Shown: positions 54,250 through 63,690, counted from the stretch's first letter. The stretch: DNA of 64,000 bases from CBDEGK01 sp965237855 (GCA_965237855.1 CBDEGK010000003.1:1-64000); one strand, 5' to 3'. Notes: generated from the letters alone by a model not told the origin. A program made the numbers and translations.

Positions 54250-55068
54250 CTATCCATGTGGATCGATAAGCCGGTTGCGCCCGAAGTGGTCTTCACCGGC
54301 CACCAACACGCAGGGCGGTGGCGTCGGATCCCATTGAATTGGGTGCAGGTAACTTAAGGGAATCAGTACCTTCTCGCTGGTGGGGCTGTAGCGCAAACCC
54401 ATGGCCACCCGGCGCTGATCACTGAAATTATCACTGGCGTGCCAGGTCTTACCTTTAAAGATAAAGAACTCACCGTCGTGCAGCGGTGGACGCACAATGG
54501 AGGCATCCGGTTCGGCCCGCCGGGCCAATTCCAGTGCCAGTTCATCAGAGGCGAGCGCTTCCATTGTCAATGAACCGTCCTGCTGAAACTGTTCTGGCGT
54601 CAGGGGCCAACGATCTGAACCGGGCATGATTTTCAGGGAAGTCTCTGGTGTCACCCCTTCCAACCCCAACCAAATACTCACCCCTTCGACATGATCGAAC
54701 TCGGTGTCGGTGTGCCAGTGAAAACCGGCACCGGGCTCCTGCGCAAAACAGATTCCACCCCACAGCAATAAATCTTCTGCCAGTAGTTGTGCCACACGCT
54801 CGACAATTTCCGGACGCTGTCCAACTTCACACAGCGTAGGTGACAGCGCATGCAGGCTCTGGAACCAGGGTGTGTCCTGATAGTAGGAAACACCGGCCTC
54901 AACCGGGTCAGGATAGAAATAGCCCCGGGTCTGCCCATGGCAGCGCTGCAATTCATCGGCTAGCAGTGGTGCATCGAAAGGTTGAGCCAGGGCAAACGGC
55001 CCCTGCCATCCGTGCTGGTCAAAGTGCTCCCGCTCAGCGCTACTGAATTGGTAAGCGGCTGAATTCAT
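54250..55068 (-). CDS. PhyH-family Fe(II)/2-oxoglutarate dioxygenase
   Basis: 272 residues from ATG 55068, which overlaps the MFS stop (ATGA-type), so coupling is likely. The iron ligands are visible in FHWHTDTEFDH (HxD) and KGKTWHASDNF (distal H), and RRVAMGLRYSP holds the arginine that binds 2-oxoglutarate. Members hydroxylate small molecules such as acyl-CoAs, ectoine or halogenated and aromatic compounds. The substrate is unknown, but the preceding genes (transporter, hydrolase, oxidoreductase) suggest a common catabolic substrate. Confidence 0.85.
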   Translation of the reverse strand: MNSAAYQFSSAEREHFDQHGWQGPFALAQPFDAPLLADELQRCHGQTRGYFYPDPVEAGVSYYQDTPWFQSLHALSPTLCEVGQRPEIVERVAQLLAEDLLLWGGICFAQEPGAGFHWHTDTEFDHVEGVSIWLGLEGVTPETSLKIMPGSDRWPLTPEQFQQDGSLTMEALASDELALELARRAEPDASIVRPPLHDGEFFIFKGKTWHASDNFSDQRRVAMGLRYSPTSEKVLIPLSYLHPIQWDPTPPPCVLVAGEDHFGRNRLIDPHG

Positions 55069-56399
55069 CCATGCCTGCTGTTCATCGCAGCGGTATCCAT
55101 ATCTTTGGCGATGTGCCGGCCGGCAAAAAAGTAATTGGTCGCTGAGATCAGATAAACCAAACTGCACACCAGCAATGCATAGCGCAGCGAGTCCTGGTCA
55201 TTCATTTCCCAGCCAGACTGCAAAAGATCGCTCAGCCAACCCACGACCGTGGGCCCAAACACCAGGCCAATGATATTGATAATAAACAGCAACAGCGCGG
55301 CGGCAGCGGCGCGCATGGCGAGTGGCGCCAGTGTCTGGTTGCTGCCGAAGGTAGGGCCGGTATAAATATTCACCAACAGGGCCGGCACGGCGTACAGCGC
55401 CAGTGAAAGATACAAACTGTCCACCAGGAACACCGCCACCGAAAAGGGTGCGGCAACCAGAAACGCCAATGCCGGCAGCCACATATACCAACGCCGGTCG
55501 CGCTGGCTCAATTTGTCCGCCCATTTACCACCAAAGAACGTACCAATACCGCCGAAGATGCCAATGATCAGCCCCAGCGCCGTACCCACCTGGCCACTGC
55601 TCATGCCGTGCACCCGCTCCAGAAACGCCGGCATCCAGGCAATGGCGCCATAACCGACAAAGGCCTGGGTACCGGCGCCAATCGACAGGTGGCGAAAGCT
55701 GCGATAACTCCACATTTTCTTTACCACCGCAGAGAATGGCACCTTCTCTGTGGATTTGATTACGCCTCCCTCAGAATAGCCGCGCGGCGGTTCCTTCACC
55801 GTGCGCTTCAACACCACCGCCAGCAATATGCCGGGAATGCCCACCAGCAGAAAAGCACTGCGCCAACCAAAGAATTCGTTAATCCAGCCCCCCGCCATGT
55901 TGCCGATCAGAATGCCAATGGGAATACCCAGGGCATAAACGCCCAGTGCCCCGGCCCGCTCACCGGGCGCAAAATAATCGGCTAGCAAGGAATGAGACGG
56001 CGGGCTGCCACCGGCCTCGCCGATACCGACACCGACACGGGTAATCAGTAATTGCCAAAATCCGCCAGCCAGCGCTTGCAGAGCGGTCATCAAACTCCAC
56101 ACCGCCAGGGAAATCGAAATGATATTGACGCGCGAGTAGCGATCAGCGAGGCGCGCAATAGGAATGCCCAAAGTGGCGTAGAAGATACCGAAGGCAACGC
56201 CGCCAAGCGCACCCAGCTGTGTATCAGAAAGCCCGAGGTCGGTTTTGATCGACTGAGCCAGGATGGCAAAAATCTGTCGGTCTATGAAGTTGAAGACATA
56301 GACCACCACCAACATGCCCAGCACATAGTGGGTGTAGCCGCGTGTGTATTGCACTTGAGGTTCAGTGCTCTGGGGCTGTTCCAATACGGACTGATCCAT
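55065..56399 (-). CDS. MFS transporter
   Basis: 444 residues with 12 hydrophobic helices. The motif between helices 2 and 3 reads GIPIARLADRYSRVN (the GxxxDRxGRR-type loop) and the start FNFIDRQIFAILAQSIK is typical of the spinster/hexuronate-like anion:cation symporter group. It lies in an inner-membrane uptake position and is coupled to the PhyH gene. It is probably the importer for the substrate of this operon. Confidence 0.88.
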   Translation of the reverse strand: MDQSVLEQPQSTEPQVQYTRGYTHYVLGMLVVVYVFNFIDRQIFAILAQSIKTDLGLSDTQLGALGGVAFGIFYATLGIPIARLADRYSRVNIISISLAVWSLMTALQALAGGFWQLLITRVGVGIGEAGGSPPSHSLLADYFAPGERAGALGVYALGIPIGILIGNMAGGWINEFFGWRSAFLLVGIPGILLAVVLKRTVKEPPRGYSEGGVIKSTEKVPFSAVVKKMWSYRSFRHLSIGAGTQAFVGYGAIAWMPAFLERVHGMSSGQVGTALGLIIGIFGGIGTFFGGKWADKLSQRDRRWYMWLPALAFLVAAPFSVAVFLVDSLYLSLALYAVPALLVNIYTGPTFGSNQTLAPLAMRAAAAALLLFIINIIGLVFGPTVVGWLSDLLQSGWEMNDQDSLRYALLVCSLVYLISATNYFFAGRHIAKDMDTAAMNSRHG

Positions 56400-56463
56400 G
56401 CAATCGCGTCCCTGCTTATGTAGTTATTATTGGAGACACCCTACTATTCTTTGTGGGCGGCTG

Positions 56464-57674
56464 TCATTGATCAGCGAGATACGCGGCCACTGCGTGCATG
56501 CCGGCAATGGCGATATGCGCCTGCTCATCCGGCCAGGCCAGATCCCAGCTGCTGGCCTTGACGATGACCACCTGGGCTTGTGGATTGACGTAGATAAACT
56601 GCCCGTGAACGCCCTCCGCGGAGTAGGCATTCTCTCCTATACGCCACCACTGGTACTGGTAGCCCGTTGAGGACTGCCCACTGTCACCGAAGCGTAAGTG
56701 GTCCGCGTCGGGCTGGGTGGAGCGAACCACCCAACCCTCAGGCAGCAACTGCTGGTCCTCCCAGACGCCATCCTGGAGAAACAGCTGCCCGAAACGAGCG
56801 AAATCGCGCAGGGTGGCATTCAGACAACAACCACCCATCTCAACCCCGGTGGGTCCATACTGATCAAGGTTCCACAGGGCGTCCCGGCTCATCCCCAGGG
56901 GCTGCCAGATTTTTTCCGACAGGTAGGCGGCGTTCGATTTTCCGGTAACCGATGAAACCAACCCAGGATTTGTGATTCCGCGGTGTTGTAATTGAATTGG
57001 GTGCCGGGCTCAAGGACTCTGGGGAAAGAGGCCGCCACCTCGTTGGCGCTGGCTCGATTGGCGAAAAAGGAGTAGCCCATAAAGCGGGTCACGTCGGCAA
57101 AAATTGAACCGTCGTACTCCTCGGAAAATTTTACCCCGGAAGACATTTGCAGCGCCTGGGCAATAGTCACTCCTTCATAAGCGGTACCACGAAGCTCCGG
57201 GACATACTGTTCCAGGCTGTCTTCCACAGAATTAATCAGGCCGTCCCCAATCGCCATTCCCACCAGGGTCGAGGTAAACGATTTGGCTACCGACCAGGAA
57301 GTAAAGCGCGTGCCAGGGTGGGCTTCGCCGAAGTAGTTTTCATAGGCCACCTCACCACGGTGGAGAATCACCAGGCCCTGGGTGTCATTCACTTCGAGTA
57401 AATCGGTGAACATGTAATCGCGTCCGTCCGCGCTGAAGCGCACTTCGTTGAGGTCGCGGATGCTCCTTTTCAGGGGCGACTCGTTTTCACCCCGGTACAC
57501 AACCCGAGAGGGGAAGCGCTCGACCATGGTCTGGAAGCCCTGCTCCATGTGAGCAGGTTCAAAGATCTGTTGTCGAATGGTGACCTCTGGACCAGGGGCG
57601 AACCACAATCCCAAAGCCAATAGGGCAAATACCACGGCAGCGGTAACCGCCACAGCTGTTCTGGAGATTCTCAT
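56464..57674 (-). pseudogene. Class C beta-lactamase-fold serine hydrolase, split by a frameshift
   Basis: A signal-anchor N-terminus (VAVTAAVVFALLALGLWFA) is followed by the catalytic SxxK in TSWSVAKSFTS and YNT (FNYNTAESQIL). At about 56956-56963 the frame breaks: the first frame ends in junk while the second continues VSSVTGKSNAAYLSEKIW to HGQFIYVNPQAQVVIVKAS, a normal C-terminus with the HxG motif HGQ. One base restored gives about 400 residues. Such proteins are esterases or peptidases more often than beta-lactamases. It is 12 bases from the oxidoreductase gene, so it belongs to its operon. Confidence 0.8.
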
Positions 57675-57686
57675 TAACTGTTCCTG

Positions 57687-59939
57687 TTAGCTTACCGCTT
57701 CAATGTGCGCCGCCACGTACTTATGCCAGGGAGTACCGGCAAAGGCATCACGATCCTCCAGCGAGGTCAGCTCATTGGGAGCGACACCGCTGCGAGTGCC
57801 ATCTTCATTGTCCATGCCGAAACCATTGGGCAGAGAGACGTGGCCCGGCATCATGCGTGCGTTCACTTCCACCGAAGTCATGGCCGAACCGGTGCGGGTG
57901 GAGATACGCACCTGGCCACCACTTTCCAAACCCAATTCAGCCGCGTCTTCGGGACTGATGCGCAGGGCACCCTCGGGATCCTTGCGGCGCCAGGCGGTGT
58001 CGCGATAAATGGTGTTGGCTGTGTAATCCCGCCGCTCGCCCGCCGCGAGCACAAAGGGGAACTCGTCCGTGGTGAGCGAGGCTGGTGCATCCGCTAATTC
58101 CGCCAACTCTTGCAGCATTTCAGGAATGATCAATTGCACCTTGCCCTCATTACCGAGGCGCTTCCAACTGTCTTCGTATTCATCATTGGAAAAGATGATG
58201 CCCGAGTGTTGGCTGAGCATGGCGTCAAACAGGGCATCGCCCTGCTCCATGGGATTACCCGTATAGCCCGCCCGGGCCAGGGATTCAGATTCCCGCGCCG
58301 CATAGCCGATGGCCAGCGGCCACAACACCGCCGCCGAAGCTGCCCCTTCAGGCAAACTGGGGCCAAGGGTGCGATAGAGAATCACCGGCGCCAGGTTGGC
58401 CAGCCCGCCATCTTCAGCCAGGGCCTGGAAGAAGCGGTCGCGGTAGGCGTCGCGCCCATCGGCTTCCAGTACGGCCACCAACTCCTCGCACAACTCGATG
58501 GGCATTACCCCCATTTCCTCGGCCAGGCGGGCGTGAATTTCCGGTTCGGTGAGCACGCCTTGTGGGGCATCGAACAAGGGCTTGCGCAGGTGGAAGTAAT
58601 TGTTGGGAAATTCAAAGTTAAAGAAGGTGGCTTCCCATTTTTCGTACTGAGTGGCCGCTGGCAAAATGTAGTCGGCCTGACGCGCGGTTTCTGTCATGGC
58701 AATATCGATCACCACCACGGTCTCCAAGCTGCGCAGGGCCTCGGTGAAACGCTTGGAATCCGCCAGCGAGTGCACCGGGTTGGCAGACTCGACGATCATA
58801 GCGCGGTAGCGATCGGGATGGTCGGTCAGTATTTCATCGGCGATCACATTGCAGGGCACCAGGCCAGAGATCACCTCAGCGCCCACCACCGGACTCTTGC
58901 GGGAGTTGTTGCCACTGCCGGCGATGTTCTGAATAAAGGCGGGCACGTTCTGACCGCCACGAACACCAAAATGCCCGCACAACACCCACATCAATTTTTC
59001 CAGGTAGGACACCAGGGTGGAGTAGCGATTCATCTGCACACCCAGGTCTTCGTGCATGGCCGCACCCTTGGCGTCGGCAATCATGCGGGCGGCAATGTCG
59101 GCCTGCTCCCGGGCAATGCCAGCGACTGCCAGGTATTTCTCAATCGGAATGGCTGCGAACAGCTCAATAACTTTCTCCAGGCCCAAGGCGTTCTGCTCAA
59201 GCCACTCCGACTTGTACAGCTTGTCTTGAGCGATGATGGCCACCAGGGCGGCCATCAACCAGGCATCAGTGCCCGGTTTCACCCGTAAGTGACAGTCGGC
59301 AAATTTAGCCGTTTCGGTGATGACGGGATCAATTACCATCAATTTGCGCTCGGGATCCTTGCTGATCTCACGTAACCAGGCCCGCGCCCGCGGTACCCCG
59401 TGGGAGTGCCAGGGGTTTTTACCGAGGAAGATGGCAAGGTCGCAGTGTTCGAAATCACCAAACACGTGCGTGCCGAACATGCGGCCGTTAACCCAGAACT
59501 CGCCGGTCTTTTCCTGGGCCAGGGCATTGGAGCGCCAGTTCACACCCAGTGTGGAACGCAGCGCGGTGGAATAGCCCCCGGGCAGATGATTACCCTGGCC
59601 GCCACCGCCGTAATAGAAAATTTTGTCGCCACCGAACTGGTCTTTCACCGCCAATAATTTCTGGCTGACCTCTCGAATGGCCGTATCCCAATCTATTTCT
59701 TCGAAGCTGCCGTCGGCGCTCCGACGCAAGGGCGAGGTAATTCTGTCTTTGCCGTTTTGATAATGATCCAGGCCGGAGGCCTTCTGGCACAGGTAACCCT
59801 GGGAAGCGGGATGCGCCTTGTCGCCACGAGTTCTGACAATATGGCGGTCGTTCTCTCCGCCCAACTGAACTTGGATGCCGCAATTGAGGGAACACAGAAT
59901 ACAGGCACTGGTTTTCCATTCACCTTGCTGTTTTGACAT
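57687..59939 (-). CDS. Molybdopterin oxidoreductase (FdhA/BisC-type, single chain)
   Basis: 750 residues from ATG 59939, chosen because GGAGG lies five bases upstream. The N-terminal 4Fe-4S motif reads CILCSLNCG with a later GYLCQKASG (CxxC-x3-C...C). It is followed by GDKIFYYGGGGQGNHLPGGY, LGKNPWHSHGVPRAR and the C-terminal molydopterin dinucleotide-binding part VRISTRTGSAMTSVEVNARM. There is no selenocysteine codon in the frame. It is probably a cytoplasmic formate-dehydrogenase-like or assimilatory enzyme; no iron-sulfur or membrane partner gene is beside it, and the substrate is unknown. It heads the operon with the hydrolase, transporter and dioxygenase. Confidence 0.86.
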   Translation of the reverse strand: MSKQQGEWKTSACILCSLNCGIQVQLGGENDRHIVRTRGDKAHPASQGYLCQKASGLDHYQNGKDRITSPLRRSADGSFEEIDWDTAIREVSQKLLAVKDQFGGDKIFYYGGGGQGNHLPGGYSTALRSTLGVNWRSNALAQEKTGEFWVNGRMFGTHVFGDFEHCDLAIFLGKNPWHSHGVPRARAWLREISKDPERKLMVIDPVITETAKFADCHLRVKPGTDAWLMAALVAIIAQDKLYKSEWLEQNALGLEKVIELFAAIPIEKYLAVAGIAREQADIAARMIADAKGAAMHEDLGVQMNRYSTLVSYLEKLMWVLCGHFGVRGGQNVPAFIQNIAGSGNNSRKSPVVGAEVISGLVPCNVIADEILTDHPDRYRAMIVESANPVHSLADSKRFTEALRSLETVVVIDIAMTETARQADYILPAATQYEKWEATFFNFEFPNNYFHLRKPLFDAPQGVLTEPEIHARLAEEMGVMPIELCEELVAVLEADGRDAYRDRFFQALAEDGGLANLAPVILYRTLGPSLPEGAASAAVLWPLAIGYAARESESLARAGYTGNPMEQGDALFDAMLSQHSGIIFSNDEYEDSWKRLGNEGKVQLIIPEMLQELAELADAPASLTTDEFPFVLAAGERRDYTANTIYRDTAWRRKDPEGALRISPEDAAELGLESGGQVRISTRTGSAMTSVEVNARMMPGHVSLPNGFGMDNEDGTRSGVAPNELTSLEDRDAFAGTPWHKYVAAHIEAVS

Positions 59940-60015
59940 TAAAACCTCCACGGGCGCAGTTCAGGGGTGAACTACGCTAACAGCGAAAGTTTTATAACGC
60001 AACCTTCAGAGGCGT

Positions 60016-61353
60016 CTATTGATCCTGGTCAAGAAAATGCGGTCGGTCGGGATCGCCGTCGGTATTGATGGTCTCGGGGGTCATGACGTCTGCGTCCCAG
60101 TCGCCAAATACCGACTTGTCCACCTGCCCCTCGAGCTCGGCCACGATCAGTGACACTGTTGCATCACCGGTCACATTGACCGCAGTTCGGACCATATCCA
60201 GCAGCCGGTCCACACCGATGATCAGGGCAATGCCCTCGACCGGGATACCCGCCTGCTCCAGCACCAATGCCAGCGTGATCAGGCCAACCCCCGGAACAGC
60301 GGCGGTGCCCACCGAGGCCAGGGTGGCCGTCAGTACCACGCCCGCCAGCATGGCCACCGTCAGATCTATGCCGTATACCTGGGCGATAAACACGGTGGCA
60401 ACACCCTGCATAATCGCGGTGCCGTCCATATTAATTGTGGCACCCAGAGGCACGGTAAAACCCGCCACCGAGGCGTTGACACCGAGGCGTTTTTCCACGG
60501 TGCGCATGGTGATGGGAATTGTCGCTCCCGAGGATGCAGTACTGAACGCGAAAGCCCACACCGGGCGCATCTTGTACAGCAGCATCGACGGGGGCAGACC
60601 AACCAGGGCTTTGAGCAAACTGCTGTACACCACCAGGCCATGGATCAGCAGTACGAAGACAACCGTCATGAAATACTTGGCCAGATCGACAATAACGCTG
60701 ACCCCAAGCTCGGCAAACAGTTTGGTCAGGAGGGCGAATACGCCGTAAGGCGCAATCATCATCAACAAAGCCACGATCTTCATGATGATGACTTCAAAGT
60801 CGCGAAAGAAATCGGCAATGCGTTCGCCGGGCTCGCCACAGCGAGTAATGGCAAAACCGATGAGCAGGGCAAACACGATAACCTGCAGCATTTTCCCTTC
60901 CGCCATGGCCTGGACGGGATTGGTCGGCACCATGTTTACGATCACATCGGTCAGTGGCGGCGCTTCCTTGGCCACGAAATGAGCCTCGCCTCCTGCACTC
61001 ACACCCTCACCAGGGCTGACCAAAACTCCGATGCTCAACGCCAGTGATACCGCGATCGCGGTAGTCAGCAAATACAGGGTAATGGTTCGCAGGGCAATAC
61101 GACCCATGCGCGAGTTGCTGCCGAGGGCACTGGCACCGCAAACCAGCGAGACAAACACCAGCGGCACTACCAGCATTTTCAGTGAGGCAATAAAGATGCG
61201 ACCCACCACATCGAATAAACCACCAGTCAGATAGTTATCGACGAAAGATTGAAGAGCCACCGGCAGTAGCGCCTGTGCAGACAGCAGATTGAGTATGCTG
61301 CCCAGCACGATACCCGCCACCATGGCGAGCAGGATGCGGGTGGTCAGGGTCAT
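60016..61353 (-). CDS. Dicarboxylate/amino-acid:cation symporter (DAACS)
   Basis: About 445 residues. The family signature is visible: FSTASSGATIPITMRTVEKR (serine-rich re-entrant loop), then GATINMDGTAIMQGVATVFI (NMDGT cation site), and the C-terminal LLDMVRTAVNVTGDATV holding the RT/NxxGD substrate residues. The upstream ATG at 61359 leaves almost no space to the AAGGAA site, so the ATG at 61353 is preferred. Such carriers take up glutamate, aspartate or C4-dicarboxylates with protons or sodium. Two identical 15-base repeats lie upstream. Confidence 0.9.
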   Translation of the reverse strand: MTLTTRILLAMVAGIVLGSILNLLSAQALLPVALQSFVDNYLTGGLFDVVGRIFIASLKMLVVPLVFVSLVCGASALGSNSRMGRIALRTITLYLLTTAIAVSLALSIGVLVSPGEGVSAGGEAHFVAKEAPPLTDVIVNMVPTNPVQAMAEGKMLQVIVFALLIGFAITRCGEPGERIADFFRDFEVIIMKIVALLMMIAPYGVFALLTKLFAELGVSVIVDLAKYFMTVVFVLLIHGLVVYSSLLKALVGLPPSMLLYKMRPVWAFAFSTASSGATIPITMRTVEKRLGVNASVAGFTVPLGATINMDGTAIMQGVATVFIAQVYGIDLTVAMLAGVVLTATLASVGTAAVPGVGLITLALVLEQAGIPVEGIALIIGVDRLLDMVRTAVNVTGDATVSLIVAELEGQVDKSVFGDWDADVMTPETINTDGDPDRPHFLDQDQ

Positions 61354-61375
61354 CGGCATTTCCTTTTTGGACTTA

Positions 61376-61407
61376 TATAGTGCGCTTTTAAGTATAGTGC
61401 GCTTTTA
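61376..61407. promoter_or_regulatory. Two direct repeats upstream of the DAACS symporter
   Basis: TATAGTGCGCTTTTA occurs at 61376-61390 and again at 61393-61407, 17 bases start to start. Located 23 to 54 bases upstream of the symporter start on the minus strand, they could be a regulator's operator or a duplicated promoter element. They may also be a simple duplication. Confidence 0.45.
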
Positions 61408-61464
61408 TGCGCCGAACTCTAGCCCAGTGCCCGCCAACGGTAAAGAGGATTAATACCGAGTAAC

Positions 61465-61731
61465 TTACTGACTGTCGCAGGCCCCTTTGAATACGCCGAC
61501 CACTGCGGGGTCAGAACAGGCACTGCAGGGGTTGGAATACTCCTTGCGCCTACCGTTGTCCAGGTGAGCGCAGGTGGGTCGATAGTCCATGGTGCACACT
61601 TGCGGACGCTCCTGGGGGCACAATTCCAGACCTTCCACGCGGGCAGACATCTGCTTATTGCTGCGCGTAGGGCCCGAATTACAGGCCGCCAGTACGGCGG
61701 CCATCAGTAAGATAAAGAATGTTCGACTCAT
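61465..61731 (-). CDS. Kazal-like small lipoprotein
   Basis: 88 residues: a lipoprotein signal with lipobox LAAC (FFILLMAAVLAAC) and a cysteine-rich body (CPQERPQVCTMDYRPTC, then EYSNPCSACSD) whose spacing resembles a Kazal-type protease-inhibitor domain, including the C...PxC...Y.NxC pattern. It would sit in the outer or inner membrane facing the periplasm. It overlaps the pirin gene by four bases (ATGA), so they are cotranscribed. Confidence 0.75.
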   Translation of the reverse strand: MSRTFFILLMAAVLAACNSGPTRSNKQMSARVEGLELCPQERPQVCTMDYRPTCAHLDNGRRKEYSNPCSACSDPAVVGVFKGACDSQ

Positions 61732-62585
61732 GCTGTAAATCTCCCTGCCTGGTAATCCTGAATGGTCTGTTCTATTTCATCCTGGGTGTTCATCACGAAT
61801 GGACCGTAATGTGCCACTGGCTCACCAATAGCCTCGCCTTTTAACAGCAGCGCACCCACACCTGACTCTCCCGCCACCAGCTTGAGCTGATCGCCCTCGC
61901 CGGTAACCGCCATCTGTTTCTCTGTCAGCAACTGTGGGATTTGCAAGCTGCCGTCGTAAACCCAGCTGCCGTCATAAACATAGACCAACACATTTGCGCC
62001 GGCGAGTTTGCCCAGTTCCAGTGTTGCTCCTGCCTCCAGTTGTATATCCAGCAGCGCACCCGCCGCGCTCAATTCCTGTAGCGGACCCGACAGCGTGCTG
62101 CCATCAAGCATCCAGTCGCCGGCAATCGCAATGGCATGACCTTGTGGCAGTGGTAACTGCGCCAGTTCCTGCGCCGGCAGGTCTCGATAGTGGGGCTCGC
62201 TCATCTTGTCTTTGGCGGGCAGGTTGAACCACAGCTGAAAGCCGTGCAGCCCGGTCGTGTCCTGGGTGGGCATTTCCGAGTGAATCACACCCCGTCCCGC
62301 CGACATCCACTGGGCCCCACCACCACGAATTTCGCCGCGATTGCCCTGGTTATCCTCGTGTATGAGACCGCCCTGCTTCATGTAAGTTAGCGTTTGCATA
62401 CCCCGGTGAGGGTGCGGTGGAAAGCCCCCGGCAAAATCGTCGCGGTATTCCGAGCGCAGCTCGTCGAGCATCAGCACGGGATCCATGCCGGCATGACGCA
62501 TCCCCGATATTCGGTGTATAACCACCCCATCGCCGTCCTGGCTGGGGTGAGCCGTTCTGATTTCGCCAATCTCTCTATAAGCCAT
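61728..62585 (-). CDS. Pirin-family protein
   Basis: 285 residues from ATG 62585, with AGGAGGAG upstream; the frame continues 26 codons further but the ribosome site decides. Two cupin domains. The metal site is seen in GGFPPHPHRGMQTLTYM and GRGVIHSEM, with HGFQLWFNLP closing the first barrel. Bacterial pirins often have quercetinase-like activity or sense redox state. It is divergent from a LysR gene and near a glutathionyl-hydroquinone reductase gene, which suggests a quinone-related role. Confidence 0.9.
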   Translation of the reverse strand: MAYREIGEIRTAHPSQDGDGVVIHRISGMRHAGMDPVLMLDELRSEYRDDFAGGFPPHPHRGMQTLTYMKQGGLIHEDNQGNRGEIRGGGAQWMSAGRGVIHSEMPTQDTTGLHGFQLWFNLPAKDKMSEPHYRDLPAQELAQLPLPQGHAIAIAGDWMLDGSTLSGPLQELSAAGALLDIQLEAGATLELGKLAGANVLVYVYDGSWVYDGSLQIPQLLTEKQMAVTGEGDQLKLVAGESGVGALLLKGEAIGEPVAHYGPFVMNTQDEIEQTIQDYQAGRFTA

Positions 62586-62683
62586 GATGACTCCTCCTGT
62601 GTGAAAGCAATAGATTACGCTCGCCAATATCGAAAGAAAATCGCATAATATGCCTCTATTCATTCGATTTATTAGAACTATTT

Positions 62684-63580
62684 ATGGCAAAAGCGACCCT
62701 GGAACAATGGCGCATGCTCAAGGCGGTGATCGATCACGGCGGCTTTGCCCAGGCCGCCGCGGCCATTTTCAAGAGCCAATCCACCATCAATCACGCGGTC
62801 CACAAGCTCCAGCAACAACTCGGGGTACAACTGCTGGAAGTGCGTGGACGCAAAGCCCATCTCACCGAAGCGGGCGAACTATTACTGCGCCGCGCCAGTC
62901 AACTGCTGGAACAGGCGGCCGCACTTGAAGAGGTTGCCGACAGTCTCGGCCAGGGCGAGGAGGCGGAGATTCGACTCGCCGTCGATGAAATTTATCCCTA
63001 TCGCTGCCTGACCCAGGCCCTGGACGACTTCTCCCGGGACTATCCCAACACCCGCATTCAATTGCACGAAACCGTCCTCTCCGGGGGCGCGGAGAAACTT
63101 ATGGCCGGCGAAGTCGACGTGCTGGTGGCCGGCAGCGCTCCCCCCGGCTTTCTCGGTGATTACCTGGGCCAGATCAACTTCATCGCTGTCAGCCATCCAG
63201 ACCACCCGCTACAAAAGCTAGGTCGACCACTGAACCTGAGAGACCTGGCCGCACACCGCCAAATCGTGGTGCGTGATTCGGGCTTACTACAACAGCTGGA
63301 TTCTGGCTGGCTCGAAGCGGAGCAGCGCTGGACGGTCTCTCATATCCCAACATCCCGAGATATGATTGCCCGCGGTATGGGATTTGCCTGGCTGCCGCTG
63401 ACCCGTATCGGCGATGAATTACAGGCCGGTTCGCTCAAGCCGCTGCCGCTGGAGCAGGAATCTCGGCGCAGCACCGGTGTTTACCTGACCCTCGCTGACC
63501 GCGACAAGAGTGGCCCCGCCACCCGGCAGCTGGCTCAACGCCTGGGTCAGGAACTGGGCAATTTCGAATCATCTTATTAA
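62684..63580 (+). CDS. LysR-family transcriptional regulator
   Basis: 298 residues. The N-terminal winged helix (FAQAAAAIFKSQSTINHAVH, then QLGVQLLEVRGRKAHLTEAG) is standard, and the substrate-binding half follows. It is divergent from pirin across 98 bases and is followed 110 bases later by the hydroquinone reductase gene. By analogy with the E. coli yhaJ-yhaK-yqjG set it may control both neighbours in response to an aromatic or quinone ligand; this is inference. Confidence 0.9.
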   Translation: MAKATLEQWRMLKAVIDHGGFAQAAAAIFKSQSTINHAVHKLQQQLGVQLLEVRGRKAHLTEAGELLLRRASQLLEQAAALEEVADSLGQGEEAEIRLAVDEIYPYRCLTQALDDFSRDYPNTRIQLHETVLSGGAEKLMAGEVDVLVAGSAPPGFLGDYLGQINFIAVSHPDHPLQKLGRPLNLRDLAAHRQIVVRDSGLLQQLDSGWLEAEQRWTVSHIPTSRDMIARGMGFAWLPLTRIGDELQAGSLKPLPLEQESRRSTGVYLTLADRDKSGPATRQLAQRLGQELGNFESSY

Positions 63581-63629
63581 TTTTCGATTATTTCGAACGT
63601 TAATGCCGTAATATTGCGCTTTTTTGTTT

Positions 63630-63646
63630 ATTAATTCGAAACTAAT
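63630..63646 (+). promoter_or_regulatory. TTCGAA-centred palindrome upstream of the hydroquinone reductase gene
   Basis: ATTAATTCGAAACTAAT is an almost symmetrical site 45 bases before the start at 63691. Related TTCGA-containing stretches occur at 63580-63597 and in the pirin-lysR spacer (ATTCGATTTATTAGAA). They are candidates for binding by the adjacent LysR regulator. Confidence 0.45.
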
Positions 63647-63690
63647 ATCTCCCCAACTTCAGCAACATACACAACCGAGGTAGCGGGACG

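Noticed and set aside
57687..59939. Possible selenocysteine formate dehydrogenase, suggested by selC
   Set aside because: The oxidoreductase frame has no internal TGA and no SECIS-like context at the expected site; the Sec-containing protein must be elsewhere.
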